DNA from: UBA8337 sp937907245
GTDB lineage: Bacteria; Pseudomonadota; Alphaproteobacteria; RS24
Direction of reading: 5' to 3'
Length of the DNA: 64,000 bases
Assembly (NCBI GenBank): GCA_965219485.1
Contig: OZ244774.1
Coordinates: 62,001 to 126,000, forward strand
Below are positions 7,369 through 14,671 of this stretch, piece after piece. Position numbers and translations under genes: made by a program. The first letter of the stretch is position 1. Each line of letters begins with the position of its first letter. The notes beneath the pieces were generated by a model. It was given only the letters and a program-made list of their open reading frames with translations. It was not told the DNA's origin and searched no databases.

Positions 7369-8975
7369 TGCCGCGCTGGCTCTCTTTTTTCGCCGCTCGT
7401 TCAAACTGCGCGAGCCTGCTGGCTTTCTGCGCGGCCCGTCCTAAGCGCATCAGCCTGCTGGCGGGGCTCGCCCTTCCTTTGGCGTTCGCGCCGTTTCACA
7501 TTTTACCGGTATTTTATTTGTCCTATGGGTTGGTGTTCTGGCTGGCTTGGCAGGCGCGCGAAGCCCCCAAACAATTATTCATATTGGGCTGGCTGTTCGG
7601 CTTTGGGCAATTTTTCACGGGCCTTTTGTGGATGGGGGAAGCGTTTCTGGTCGAGGCGGAACATTTTCTTTGGGCGCTGCCTTTTGCCGTTACTCTTTTG
7701 CCAGCTGGTTTGGCTTTATTTGGCGCTCTTGCGCTTTGGCTATGGGGGAAATTGTTGGCCCGCTTTGCGATGCGGCGTTTGCTGGCCAGCTTATCTTTGG
7801 CGCTTTTCTTAATTATGGCGGCCTATTTGCGCAGCACGATATTGACCGGCCTGCCATGGAACCTGCCCGCTATGGGTTGGGCCAGTTGGTTGTATTTGGC
7901 GCAAGCGGCCAGCCTTATTGGGGTGCATGGGCTGGGCTTGGTGGCGCTGATAAGCGTTGCGTTTTTATTGGCCGAGCGGGCGTCCTTGCGATGGGTTGCC
8001 CTGGGGTTAGGCTGCGTCTTCTTGTTGTTTGGTGCGGCTCGTTTGCATGGCTTGCCGCCTTTGGCGCCGAGCGAGACCCTCATCACCGTGGTGCAGCCCA
8101 ATATTGCCCAGCGCGAAAAATGGCTGCCAGAAAAACGTGACGATCATATAGAGACGATTTTTAAATTGACCCAATTGGGTTTGAAATATGCGCCGAAAAC
8201 AGACCTTATCATCTGGCCAGAAACGGCCATTCCAGCCTTAATCGATGAAGGCACAGGGTTTGGCGATCGCTTGCGTGCTGCCCTTCCGGCTAGGGACGCG
8301 AACTCAAAAAGGCCGCCCTATATTCTTACCGGTGCGGTGCGGCGCGAACTTGGCTTGTCGCGGTCGAAATTTTATAATAGCGCCATGCTGTGGTCCGGGG
8401 ATGGCAATTTATTGGCCAAATCGGACAAGCATCATTTGGTGCCATTTGGCGAGTATTTGCCGCTTCAGAGCTGGCTCGAGGCAGTGGGCCTGCAGCAATT
8501 GGTTCGCCTGCGCGGCGGCTATGCTTATGGCCCTCCCCACGCTCGGCTGACGGCATCGGGTCTTCCCGTGCTGGCGCCCTTGATTTGTTACGAAGGTATT
8601 TTCCCTCATTTATCGGCCAGCCCGAAGGGCGTAGCGCGTCCCGATGCATTGATTAATCTTACCAATGATGGCTGGTTCGGGAATTGGCATGGCCCGCATC
8701 AACATATCGCACAAGTGCGCCTGCGGGCCATCGAGCGAGGCCTGCCTTTGGTGCGCAGTGCCAATACGGGTATTTCGGCTGTTTTCGATGCCTATGGCCG
8801 TCAGCTCGAGGCTCTGCCTTTAGGCGAAGCTGGCGTCTTTTCCTTGCCTCTACCGAAGGCCTTGGCACCGCCTTTTTACTCGCGTTTTGGGGACACCGTA
8901 TTTTTCGCTCTCTGGTTTGACTTGGCCGTGGCGATTGTCGTAACGCGACGCCGGTTTCCAGCCGCCGCGCTTTAA
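7368..8975 (+). CDS. lnt: Apolipoprotein N-acyltransferase
   Basis: Inner-membrane enzyme that adds the third acyl chain to the N-terminal cysteine of lipoproteins, the last step of lipoprotein maturation. Roughly 240 N-terminal residues are hydrophobic, with several membrane spans, followed by a periplasmic nitrilase domain. The catalytic triad is visible: E285 (IIWPETAIP), K354 (SDKHHLVPFGEYLP) and C407 (PLICYEGIFP). At 535 residues the length is normal. The GTG start overlaps the corC stop (TAGTG), indicating coupled translation. Confidence 0.94.
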   Translation: MPRWLSFFAARSNCASLLAFCAARPKRISLLAGLALPLAFAPFHILPVFYLSYGLVFWLAWQAREAPKQLFILGWLFGFGQFFTGLLWMGEAFLVEAEHFLWALPFAVTLLPAGLALFGALALWLWGKLLARFAMRRLLASLSLALFLIMAAYLRSTILTGLPWNLPAMGWASWLYLAQAASLIGVHGLGLVALISVAFLLAERASLRWVALGLGCVFLLFGAARLHGLPPLAPSETLITVVQPNIAQREKWLPEKRDDHIETIFKLTQLGLKYAPKTDLIIWPETAIPALIDEGTGFGDRLRAALPARDANSKRPPYILTGAVRRELGLSRSKFYNSAMLWSGDGNLLAKSDKHHLVPFGEYLPLQSWLEAVGLQQLVRLRGGYAYGPPHARLTASGLPVLAPLICYEGIFPHLSASPKGVARPDALINLTNDGWFGNWHGPHQHIAQVRLRAIERGLPLVRSANTGISAVFDAYGRQLEALPLGEAGVFSLPLPKALAPPFYSRFGDTVFFALWFDLAVAIVVTRRRFPAAAL

Positions 8976-9073
8976 GCTTTTCTTAAGATAAAAACAATTG
9001 CCCTTGCTCTATCTCTCCGCCATAGTCTTTGGAGGTATCTGCGTCTCAAAAATAATAATAGAGGGGGCAGATT

Positions 9074-9493
9074 ATGCCACGCAAAAAACATCAAGCCGTC
9101 GATGCCTTTATCGGCGCGCGGGTTCGTCTTCGTCGACTTATGTTGGGGATGAGCCAAGAGGAGTTGAGCAATCAGCTCGGGGTAACATTCCAGCAAGTTC
9201 AAAAATACGAAAAAGGCGTCAATCGCATTTCGGCGAGCCGCCTGTTCGAGCTTTCGCTAGCCTTGGACGTGCCGGTGCAGTTTTTCTTTGATGGATTGGA
9301 CGAGCCGCTAGACCCTTATCCAGAGGCGGGTCTGGCGGAAGAGCCATTGCTAAATCCCTATCTTGATTTCGTTAGCAGTGGGCCGGGCGTCGAGCTTAAT
9401 CGGGCTTTTCTTGAAATTTCGGATGATGACTTAAGGCGCCAATTGCTCTCCGTTGTTTCCAACATTGCGCGGGTTAACCGAACGCAAGACTAG
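9074..9493 (+). CDS. XRE-family helix-turn-helix transcriptional regulator
   Basis: 139-residue DNA-binding protein with a Cro/CI-type helix-turn-helix at about 14-70 (MSQEELSNQLGVTFQQVQKYEKG, NRISASRLFELS), followed by a short acidic C-terminal part of unknown function. A GAGGGGG ribosome site precedes the ATG. A gene of this type between lnt and metK is a standing feature of alphaproteobacteria. Its targets cannot be read from the window. Confidence 0.9.
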   Translation: MPRKKHQAVDAFIGARVRLRRLMLGMSQEELSNQLGVTFQQVQKYEKGVNRISASRLFELSLALDVPVQFFFDGLDEPLDPYPEAGLAEEPLLNPYLDFVSSGPGVELNRAFLEISDDDLRRQLLSVVSNIARVNRTQD

Positions 9494-9612
9494 CCCCCAT
9501 GGGAAGCGTCTAGGCGATGTCTGATGTGCCGCACTCGGCAGATAACAGGCTTGACCATTGTTGCCTCGCCTGCCAAATAAAGGCCATTGATTTAAACGTT
9601 GAGGATATTGCG

Positions 9613-10797
9613 ATGCGTGCATCTTATGAATTTACTTCCGAATCTGTTTCTGAAGGTCATCCAGATAAAGTCTGTGACCGGATTTCGGACAGTATTTTGG
9701 ACGCGTTTCTGGCGCGCGACCCGCAAGCCCGCGTCGCCGTTGAAACCCTCACCACGACAAATCTAATCGTTCTGGCTGGCGAAGTTCGCCCCGCAGGATT
9801 GGTGTCCAACGAAGAAATGGAAGCGATTGCTCGCGCCGCCGTGAAAGACATCGGCTATGAGCAAGACGGCTTCCATTGGCAAAACGCAGATGTTCAAGTT
9901 CACGTGCATGGACAATCGGCGCACATCGCCCAAGGCGTTGATGCCGTCGATGCCGATGGTGCCGATGGTAGCGATAAAGAAGAAGGCGCTGGCGACCAAG
10001 GCATTATGTTTGGTTACGCCTGCCGCGAAACCGAAGACCTCATGCCCGCCCCGATTGCCTTTAGCCACCAAATCTTGTCAGACATGGCAGCGGCCAGAAA
10101 ATCGGGTCGCGTGAAAGGCCTTGGCCCCGACAGCAAAAGCCAGGTTACTTTGGCCTATGAAAATGGCAAGCCCGTGCGGGCCACTTCGGTTGTGGTGTCG
10201 ACCCAACATGACGAGGGCCTGACCCAAGACGATGTGCGCGCGCTTGTGCGCCCATTTGTTGAAAATGTTTTGCCCGATGGCTGGATGTGCCCGGAAGAGG
10301 CTTTTTATGTAAACCCAACCGGCACGTTCGTTATTGGGGGCCCGGATGGCGATGCAGGTCTTACGGGCCGTAAAATTATTGTCGACACTTATGGTGGTGC
10401 GGCGCCTCATGGTGGCGGCGCGTTTTCTGGTAAAGACCCGACAAAAGTAGACCGCTCGGCCGCTTATGCGTCGCGTTATCTGGCTAAAAATGTGGTGGCT
10501 GCGGGTCTGGCAGAACGATGCACCATTCAGCTGTCTTATGCCATTGGCGTGTCACAGCCTTTGTCGCTCTATGTCGACACACACGGCACTGGACAGGTAG
10601 AGGAAGCGGCGCTGGAGAAAGCTCTAGCGAAAGTTATGGATCTGAGCCCGCGCGGCATTCGCGAACATTTAGGTCTCAATAAACCGATTTATGCGCGTAC
10701 TTCGGCCTATGGCCATTTTGGTCGGAAGCCACAAGATGACGGCGGCTTTTCGTGGGAGCGGACAGATTTGGCCGACGCCATTAAGGGCGCGCTCTAG
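9613..10797 (+). CDS. metK: S-adenosylmethionine synthase
   Basis: Makes S-adenosylmethionine from methionine and ATP. Signature blocks: SEGHPDKVCDRISD at the N-terminus, GAGDQGIMFGYA near residue 124, the GGGAFSGKDPTKVDRS phosphate-binding loop, and ARTSAYGHFGR at the end. I place the start at ATG 9613 (394 residues) because GAGGATATTGCG gives a good ribosome site and the protein then begins like other MetKs. The frame stays open upstream to 9517, but that 32-residue extension is unlike the family. The loop before GAGDQG is a few residues longer than usual, built from 9-bp DNA repeats (9940-9975). Confidence 0.95.
   Translation: MRASYEFTSESVSEGHPDKVCDRISDSILDAFLARDPQARVAVETLTTTNLIVLAGEVRPAGLVSNEEMEAIARAAVKDIGYEQDGFHWQNADVQVHVHGQSAHIAQGVDAVDADGADGSDKEEGAGDQGIMFGYACRETEDLMPAPIAFSHQILSDMAAARKSGRVKGLGPDSKSQVTLAYENGKPVRATSVVVSTQHDEGLTQDDVRALVRPFVENVLPDGWMCPEEAFYVNPTGTFVIGGPDGDAGLTGRKIIVDTYGGAAPHGGGAFSGKDPTKVDRSAAYASRYLAKNVVAAGLAERCTIQLSYAIGVSQPLSLYVDTHGTGQVEEAALEKALAKVMDLSPRGIREHLGLNKPIYARTSAYGHFGRKPQDDGGFSWERTDLADAIKGAL
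9940..9975 (+). repeat. 9-bp imperfect tandem repeat, four copies, inside metK
   Basis: Four 9-bp units (GATGCCGTC, GATGCCGAT, GGTGCCGAT, GGTAGCGAT) encode DAV-DAD-GAD-GSD in the variable loop just before the GAGDQG motif. Homologues from memory have a shorter loop, so this looks like an in-frame expansion by local duplication. Confidence 0.8.
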
Positions 10798-10803
10798 GCG
10801 CCC

Positions 10804-11541
10804 ATGGATGAGCGTCAAAAACCTGCGCCAGATGAGGATGCTTCTGCACAAATGAAACGCGTTGTTTATGGTCGCAGACAAGGCCATAAGCTGCACCCCC
10901 GACAAGCCAGATTGGTAGAGGATTTGCTGCCACGCTTGCGTGTGGACGTGCAGGCCGAGAGCTGTCCTGCCGATTGGTTTTCACGTTCTTTCGCGTCTTA
11001 TGCTTTGGAAATTGGGTTTGGCGGCGGCGAGCATTTGGCTGCACGGGCACGCGCCCACCCCGATATTGGCTTTATTGGCTGCGAGCCCTTTTTGAACGGT
11101 GTGGCCAAATTACTTATCGAAATAGACGAAGCCAATAGCGACAATATAGCGGTGCATGATGATGACGCGCGAGATGTTTTGGAAGCCTTGCCAGACCAGT
11201 GTCTCGAGCAAGTCTATTTGCTTTACCCTGACCCATGGCATAAGAACCGCCACAATAAGCGCCGGTTTATAAGTCGGCAAAACCTAGACCAAGTGTTTCG
11301 CGTTTTGCGCCCAGGTGGGCGGTTTTTGGTTGCCAGTGACATTCCTAACTATATTGATTGGACGCTGAGCCATTTGCGCGCGCAAGGCGGCTTTGCTTGG
11401 CACGATGAAGCGGCCGACCGCCAGACAGCCCCGGATGGCTGGCCCGGTACCCGCTATGAAGCCAAAGCCATTCGCGAAGGACGCGTGCCGACCTACCTCG
11501 ATTTTATCCGCCGTGAGACGCCTCAATCGGGCGCCTTATAG
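10804..11541 (+). CDS. trmB: tRNA (guanine-N7-)-methyltransferase
   Basis: TrmB forms m7G46 in tRNA variable loops. The SAM-binding motif EIGFGGGEHLAARA lies near residues 63-76, and the family signature YPDPWHKNRHNKRRF near residue 140. VLRPGGRFLVASDIP and the C-terminal TRYEAKAIREGR also fit. At 245 residues the length is normal. It starts six bases after the metK stop with only a weak ribosome site, so it is probably translated by coupling. Confidence 0.94.
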   Translation: MDERQKPAPDEDASAQMKRVVYGRRQGHKLHPRQARLVEDLLPRLRVDVQAESCPADWFSRSFASYALEIGFGGGEHLAARARAHPDIGFIGCEPFLNGVAKLLIEIDEANSDNIAVHDDDARDVLEALPDQCLEQVYLLYPDPWHKNRHNKRRFISRQNLDQVFRVLRPGGRFLVASDIPNYIDWTLSHLRAQGGFAWHDEAADRQTAPDGWPGTRYEAKAIREGRVPTYLDFIRRETPQSGAL

Positions 11542-11548
11542 CGAGGGC

Positions 11549-11576
11549 TTGCGCCAGCTTTCAAAATCGCTATAGT
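11549..11576 (+). promoter_or_regulatory. Candidate promoter of the rimP-nusA-infB operon
   Basis: TTGCGC at 11549-11554 and TATAGT at 11571-11576 with a 16-bp spacer, just after the trmB stop. If used, transcription would begin near 11583 and run through the hairpin at 11602-11635. Assigned by eye. Confidence 0.4.
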
Positions 11577-11601
11577 GCTCTCAAATTAAAGCTGCTTTGT
11601 G

Positions 11602-11635
11602 AAAGTGGGATGCTGGAAACGGCCCCGCTTTTTTT
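11602..11635 (+). terminator. Terminator-like hairpin in the rimP leader (trmB terminator or attenuator)
   Basis: Stem GTGGG (11605-11609) with CCCGC (11624-11628), continued inward by GCT/GGC after a two-base bulge and outward by AAA/TTT. The loop is GGAAAC and seven T follow from 11629. This is a typical intrinsic terminator. It lies after a promoter-like element and 70 bases before rimP, so it could end metK-trmB transcripts or attenuate the nusA operon. Confidence 0.65.
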
Positions 11636-11704
11636 AATGCTTAAACGCCATGTTTCGAGGCGGCGATTAGCAAGTCACCAAAGCCTGAGTTTGAAGGAGA
11701 TGTC

Positions 11705-12277
11705 ATGTCGCAAGACACGGCTCTAGATACGCCGCACTTAAAGGCGCCGGGCCCTGCCCGCCCATTTTTGGAACTGGTTGAGCCAGTTATCGAAAGCCTT
11801 GGCTATTCGCTTTTGCGCATTCGCATGACCGGCGATGACGGCCAAGCGGTGTTGCAGATTATGGCCGAGAACGACGAGGCTGGCTTGCGCATTGAGCAAT
11901 GCGAAGAGATAAGCCGCGCCCTATCTGATGTGATGGATGTCGAAAACCCGATTGCTGGCGCCTATGCGTTGGAGGTTTCTTCGCCAGGTGTGGCGCGGCC
12001 TTTAACGCGGCCCGTCGATTTTGAGCGCTGGGTAGGATATGAAGCGAAAGTGGGCTTGCGAGATGCGATTGATGGCCAGCGCCGCTTTCGCGGTGTGGTG
12101 CAGGGCTTTGCCGATGGTGAGGCTTTGTTAGAAGTGAAGCTGGCTGGTTTTGAGGCGCCGCAAGTCTTAGGGCTGGCGATACAAAATATTGCCGAGGCGC
12201 GTTTGGTGCCAGATGAAGACGCCATAAGTGATGCGTTAAAACAGCAGAAAAAGCCCAAGAAGGGCGATAAAGTTTAA
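11705..12277 (+). CDS. rimP: Ribosome maturation factor RimP
   Basis: RimP (YhbC) assists 30S subunit assembly. At 190 residues it has the N-terminal domain (FLELVEPVIESLGYSLLRIRM near residue 20), the ISRALSDVMDVENPI block and the ALEVSSPGVARPLTRPVDFERWVG signature near residue 81, followed by an SH3-like C-terminal domain. GAAGGAGA just before the ATG is a strong ribosome site. It is the first gene of the conserved rimP-nusA-ylxR-infB-rbfA-truB-rpsO operon. Confidence 0.93.
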   Translation: MSQDTALDTPHLKAPGPARPFLELVEPVIESLGYSLLRIRMTGDDGQAVLQIMAENDEAGLRIEQCEEISRALSDVMDVENPIAGAYALEVSSPGVARPLTRPVDFERWVGYEAKVGLRDAIDGQRRFRGVVQGFADGEALLEVKLAGFEAPQVLGLAIQNIAEARLVPDEDAISDALKQQKKPKKGDKV

Positions 12278-12351
12278 GTAATCAAGTCGCGTCAGATAGA
12301 CGAGATAAATTAAATTCGGCCCATTTGGGTCAGCCAATTTAGGAGATGAAA

Positions 12352-14058
12352 ATGGCTACAGGTATTAGCGCAAATAAGCTGGAGTTGCTGCAAATTGCCG
12401 ACGCGGTCGCGCGTGAAAAAGGCATTGAGGTCGAGATTGTTTTATCGGCGATGGCGGATGCCATCGAGAAAGCGGCGAAGGCACGCTATGGTCAGGAAAA
12501 CGACATTCGGGTGGATATTGACCCGAAGACCGGTGAGACCAAATTGCTGCGCGCCGTGCAAGTGGTTGAGTTGGTAGAAAATGACGATACGCAAATCTCG
12601 CTTCCTGTCGCTCAGCGCGATAATCCAGAAGCCAAGATTGGCGATGAGGTTATCGACGAATTGCCACCCGTTGAATTTGGCCGCATCGCCACCCAAGCCG
12701 CCAAGCAAGTGATTGTGCAACGGGTGCGCGAAGCCGAACGCGAGCGTCAATTTGAAGAGTTTAAAGATCGCGTTGGCGAGATCATCAATGGTCTGGTGAA
12801 ACGCGTCGAATACGGCAATGTGGTGATGGACTTGGGCCGTGGCGAAGCGGTTGTGCGTCGCGATAATCTTATCCCGCGCGAAGTCTTCCGCCCCGGCGAT
12901 CGTATCCGCGCTTACATTCAAAACGTGCGCCGCGAACAGCGTGGCCCACAGATTATCCTGTCTCGTACGGACCCGGCTTTCATGTCGAAATTGTTCATGC
13001 AAGAAGTGCCAGAAATCTATGACGGCGTCATCGAAGTGCGTGCCGTGGCGCGCGATGCGGGTAGCCGAGCTAAAATTGGCGTTATTTCCAATGACCCAGG
13101 CATCGACCCTGTGGGCGCTTGTGTGGGTATGCGCGGTAGCCGTGTGCAGGCTGTGGTTAATGAACTGCAAGGCGAGAAAGTGGATATTATTCCTTGGTCG
13201 CCAGACCCAGCCGCTTTCATTGTGAACGCTTTGGCACCCGCCGAAGTAACCAAAGTGGTGCTTGATGAAGATGTGCAGCGCATTGAAGTTGTGGTGCCAG
13301 ATGAGCAGCTGAGCTTGGCTATTGGTCGTCGTGGCCAAAACGTGCGCCTTGCCTCTCAGCTCACCGGTTGGGACATCGACATTATGACCGAAGCGCAAGA
13401 GAGCGAGCGTCGTCAGGCAGAATTTGCGGAACGCACCGCCTTGTTCATGGGCGCTTTGGATGTCGATGAGATGATTGCACAATTGCTAGCGTCGGAAGGT
13501 TTCTCGAGCGTTGAAGAAGTGGCCTATGTGCCGGCCGAAGAGATTACTTATATTGAGGGCTTTGACGAGGAAACGGCAGAAGAAATTCAAAACCGTGCCC
13601 GCGATCACTTAGACCGCGAGAATGAGAAGCTAGATGCGCAGCGCAAAGAAATGGGTGTTGCCGATGATTTGGCGGCCATGGAAGGCATGACACCAGCGAT
13701 GTTGGTTCGCTTTGGCGAGAACGACATTAAGTCGTTGGAAGATTTTGCTGGCTGTGTGACCGATGATTTGACCGGTTGGTTTGAAACGGTCGAGCGTCGT
13801 CGTGTGCGCCAAGAAGGTATTCTGGATGGCTTTGATGTTTCGCCAGAAGAAGCCGAGGGCTTGATTATGTCGGCTCGCGTTTTGGCGGGTTGGATTACCC
13901 AAGAAGAGCTGGACCAGCAGCGCGCCGAAGAAGCGGCACGTGTGGCGGCGGAATTGGCGGCTGAGCAGGAAGCGGAAAACCCGACCCCTGCAGCAGAAGC
14001 CGAGCTTCCCGATCCTTTTGCTCCCGTACCAGACGCTTCGGCGCCGAGTGCGGAATAA
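12352..14058 (+). CDS. nusA: Transcription termination/antitermination factor NusA
   Basis: RNA-polymerase-binding factor controlling pausing, termination and antitermination. Domain order: N-terminal polymerase-binding domain (about 1-125), S1 (about 130-200, GEIINGLVKRVEYGNVVMDLG), KH1 and KH2 (about 205-345, with GACVGMRGSRVQ and AIGRRGQNVRLA), then two helix-hairpin-helix acidic repeats and a Glu/Ala/Pro-rich tail. I prefer ATG 12352 (568 residues) over ATG 12346, because the AGGAG at 12341-12345 abuts the first but stands six bases from the second. Confidence 0.95.
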   Translation: MATGISANKLELLQIADAVAREKGIEVEIVLSAMADAIEKAAKARYGQENDIRVDIDPKTGETKLLRAVQVVELVENDDTQISLPVAQRDNPEAKIGDEVIDELPPVEFGRIATQAAKQVIVQRVREAERERQFEEFKDRVGEIINGLVKRVEYGNVVMDLGRGEAVVRRDNLIPREVFRPGDRIRAYIQNVRREQRGPQIILSRTDPAFMSKLFMQEVPEIYDGVIEVRAVARDAGSRAKIGVISNDPGIDPVGACVGMRGSRVQAVVNELQGEKVDIIPWSPDPAAFIVNALAPAEVTKVVLDEDVQRIEVVVPDEQLSLAIGRRGQNVRLASQLTGWDIDIMTEAQESERRQAEFAERTALFMGALDVDEMIAQLLASEGFSSVEEVAYVPAEEITYIEGFDEETAEEIQNRARDHLDRENEKLDAQRKEMGVADDLAAMEGMTPAMLVRFGENDIKSLEDFAGCVTDDLTGWFETVERRRVRQEGILDGFDVSPEEAEGLIMSARVLAGWITQEELDQQRAEEAARVAAELAAEQEAENPTPAAEAELPDPFAPVPDASAPSAE

Positions 14059-14074
14059 GGCTTGAGCTGAGATT

Positions 14075-14671
14075 ATGGGGGGGCTTCAAACCTGCCAGAT
14101 AAGTGGCAAAGAAGCCGAGGGCGCGGATATGCTGCGCTTTGTTATCTCGCCAGATGGTGAGCTGACCCCTGACTTAGGGCAAAAACTGCCCGGCGAGAGC
14201 ATTTGGCTAGCCAATCAGCGCGATCTTGTGGCGCCCTTGGTGGCTAAATTTGCAAATAAGGCTGCCGATGTAGAGGCCGCAGCCCCCGAAAGCCTAGAAA
14301 TTAGGCTGGAGAGACTGATGCGCCAACAGGCTCACGGCATTTTGGGGCTGATGCGCAAGTCGGGGGCGGTGGTGATGGGCTTCATGAAAGTGGAGGCCGC
14401 ACTCAAGAGGGGTCGGATTGTGTTGCTGTTTGCAGCGCATGATGGTGCCGAGAATGGTCGTCAGGCATTGGCTCAAAAAGCCCGTGTGGGAAATACGAGA
14501 ATATGCGATTTATTTAGCGCAGAAGAATTGGGCATGGCCTTTGGCCGTGAAAATGTGATACATGCAGGGCTTACCGATGCACGTTGGTTGTCCCGTATCG
14601 ATAAAGAAACCGTGCGGCTGGCGACTTTTTTGGGCGACCAAGTGAGCATGGATAGGAGTGAGAGCGAATGA
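14075..14671 (+). CDS. YlxR-family RNA-binding protein with L7Ae-like C-terminal domain
   Basis: 198-residue protein combining an N-terminal YlxR/DUF448 domain (LQTCQISGKEAEGADMLRF and LPGESIWL, roughly 4-70) with a C-terminal L7Ae/L30e-like domain (about 85-160, GLMRKSGAVVMGFMKVEAAL). This fused form between nusA and infB is usual in alphaproteobacteria. It is probably a nucleic-acid-binding protein, with YlxR homologues linked to translation or gene regulation. The common RxC(I/V) motif of YlxR reads QTCQIS here, a slight divergence. Its stop overlaps infB as ATGA. Confidence 0.85.
   Translation: MGGLQTCQISGKEAEGADMLRFVISPDGELTPDLGQKLPGESIWLANQRDLVAPLVAKFANKAADVEAAAPESLEIRLERLMRQQAHGILGLMRKSGAVVMGFMKVEAALKRGRIVLLFAAHDGAENGRQALAQKARVGNTRICDLFSAEELGMAFGRENVIHAGLTDARWLSRIDKETVRLATFLGDQVSMDRSESE

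Noticed and set aside
9494..9612. Possible SAM riboswitch before metK
   Set aside because: I compared it with remembered SAM-II and SAM/SAH features; AACAGGCTTGACC is only loosely like the SAM/SAH loop and the flanking stem is not convincing. Kept only as a point to check.
9517..9612. Upstream start for metK giving 426 residues
   Set aside because: The added 32 residues are unlike MetK, while ATG 9613 has a good ribosome site and the normal first residues.
12442..13482. Long minus-strand open frame (346 codons) opposite nusA, and similar frames opposite infB (16192-17103) and corC/ybeY (6194-7087)
   Set aside because: They are fully antisense to well-identified genes, have no family motifs and His/Asn/Arg-biased composition, and lack ribosome sites. 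They are a by-product of codon bias in the sense genes.
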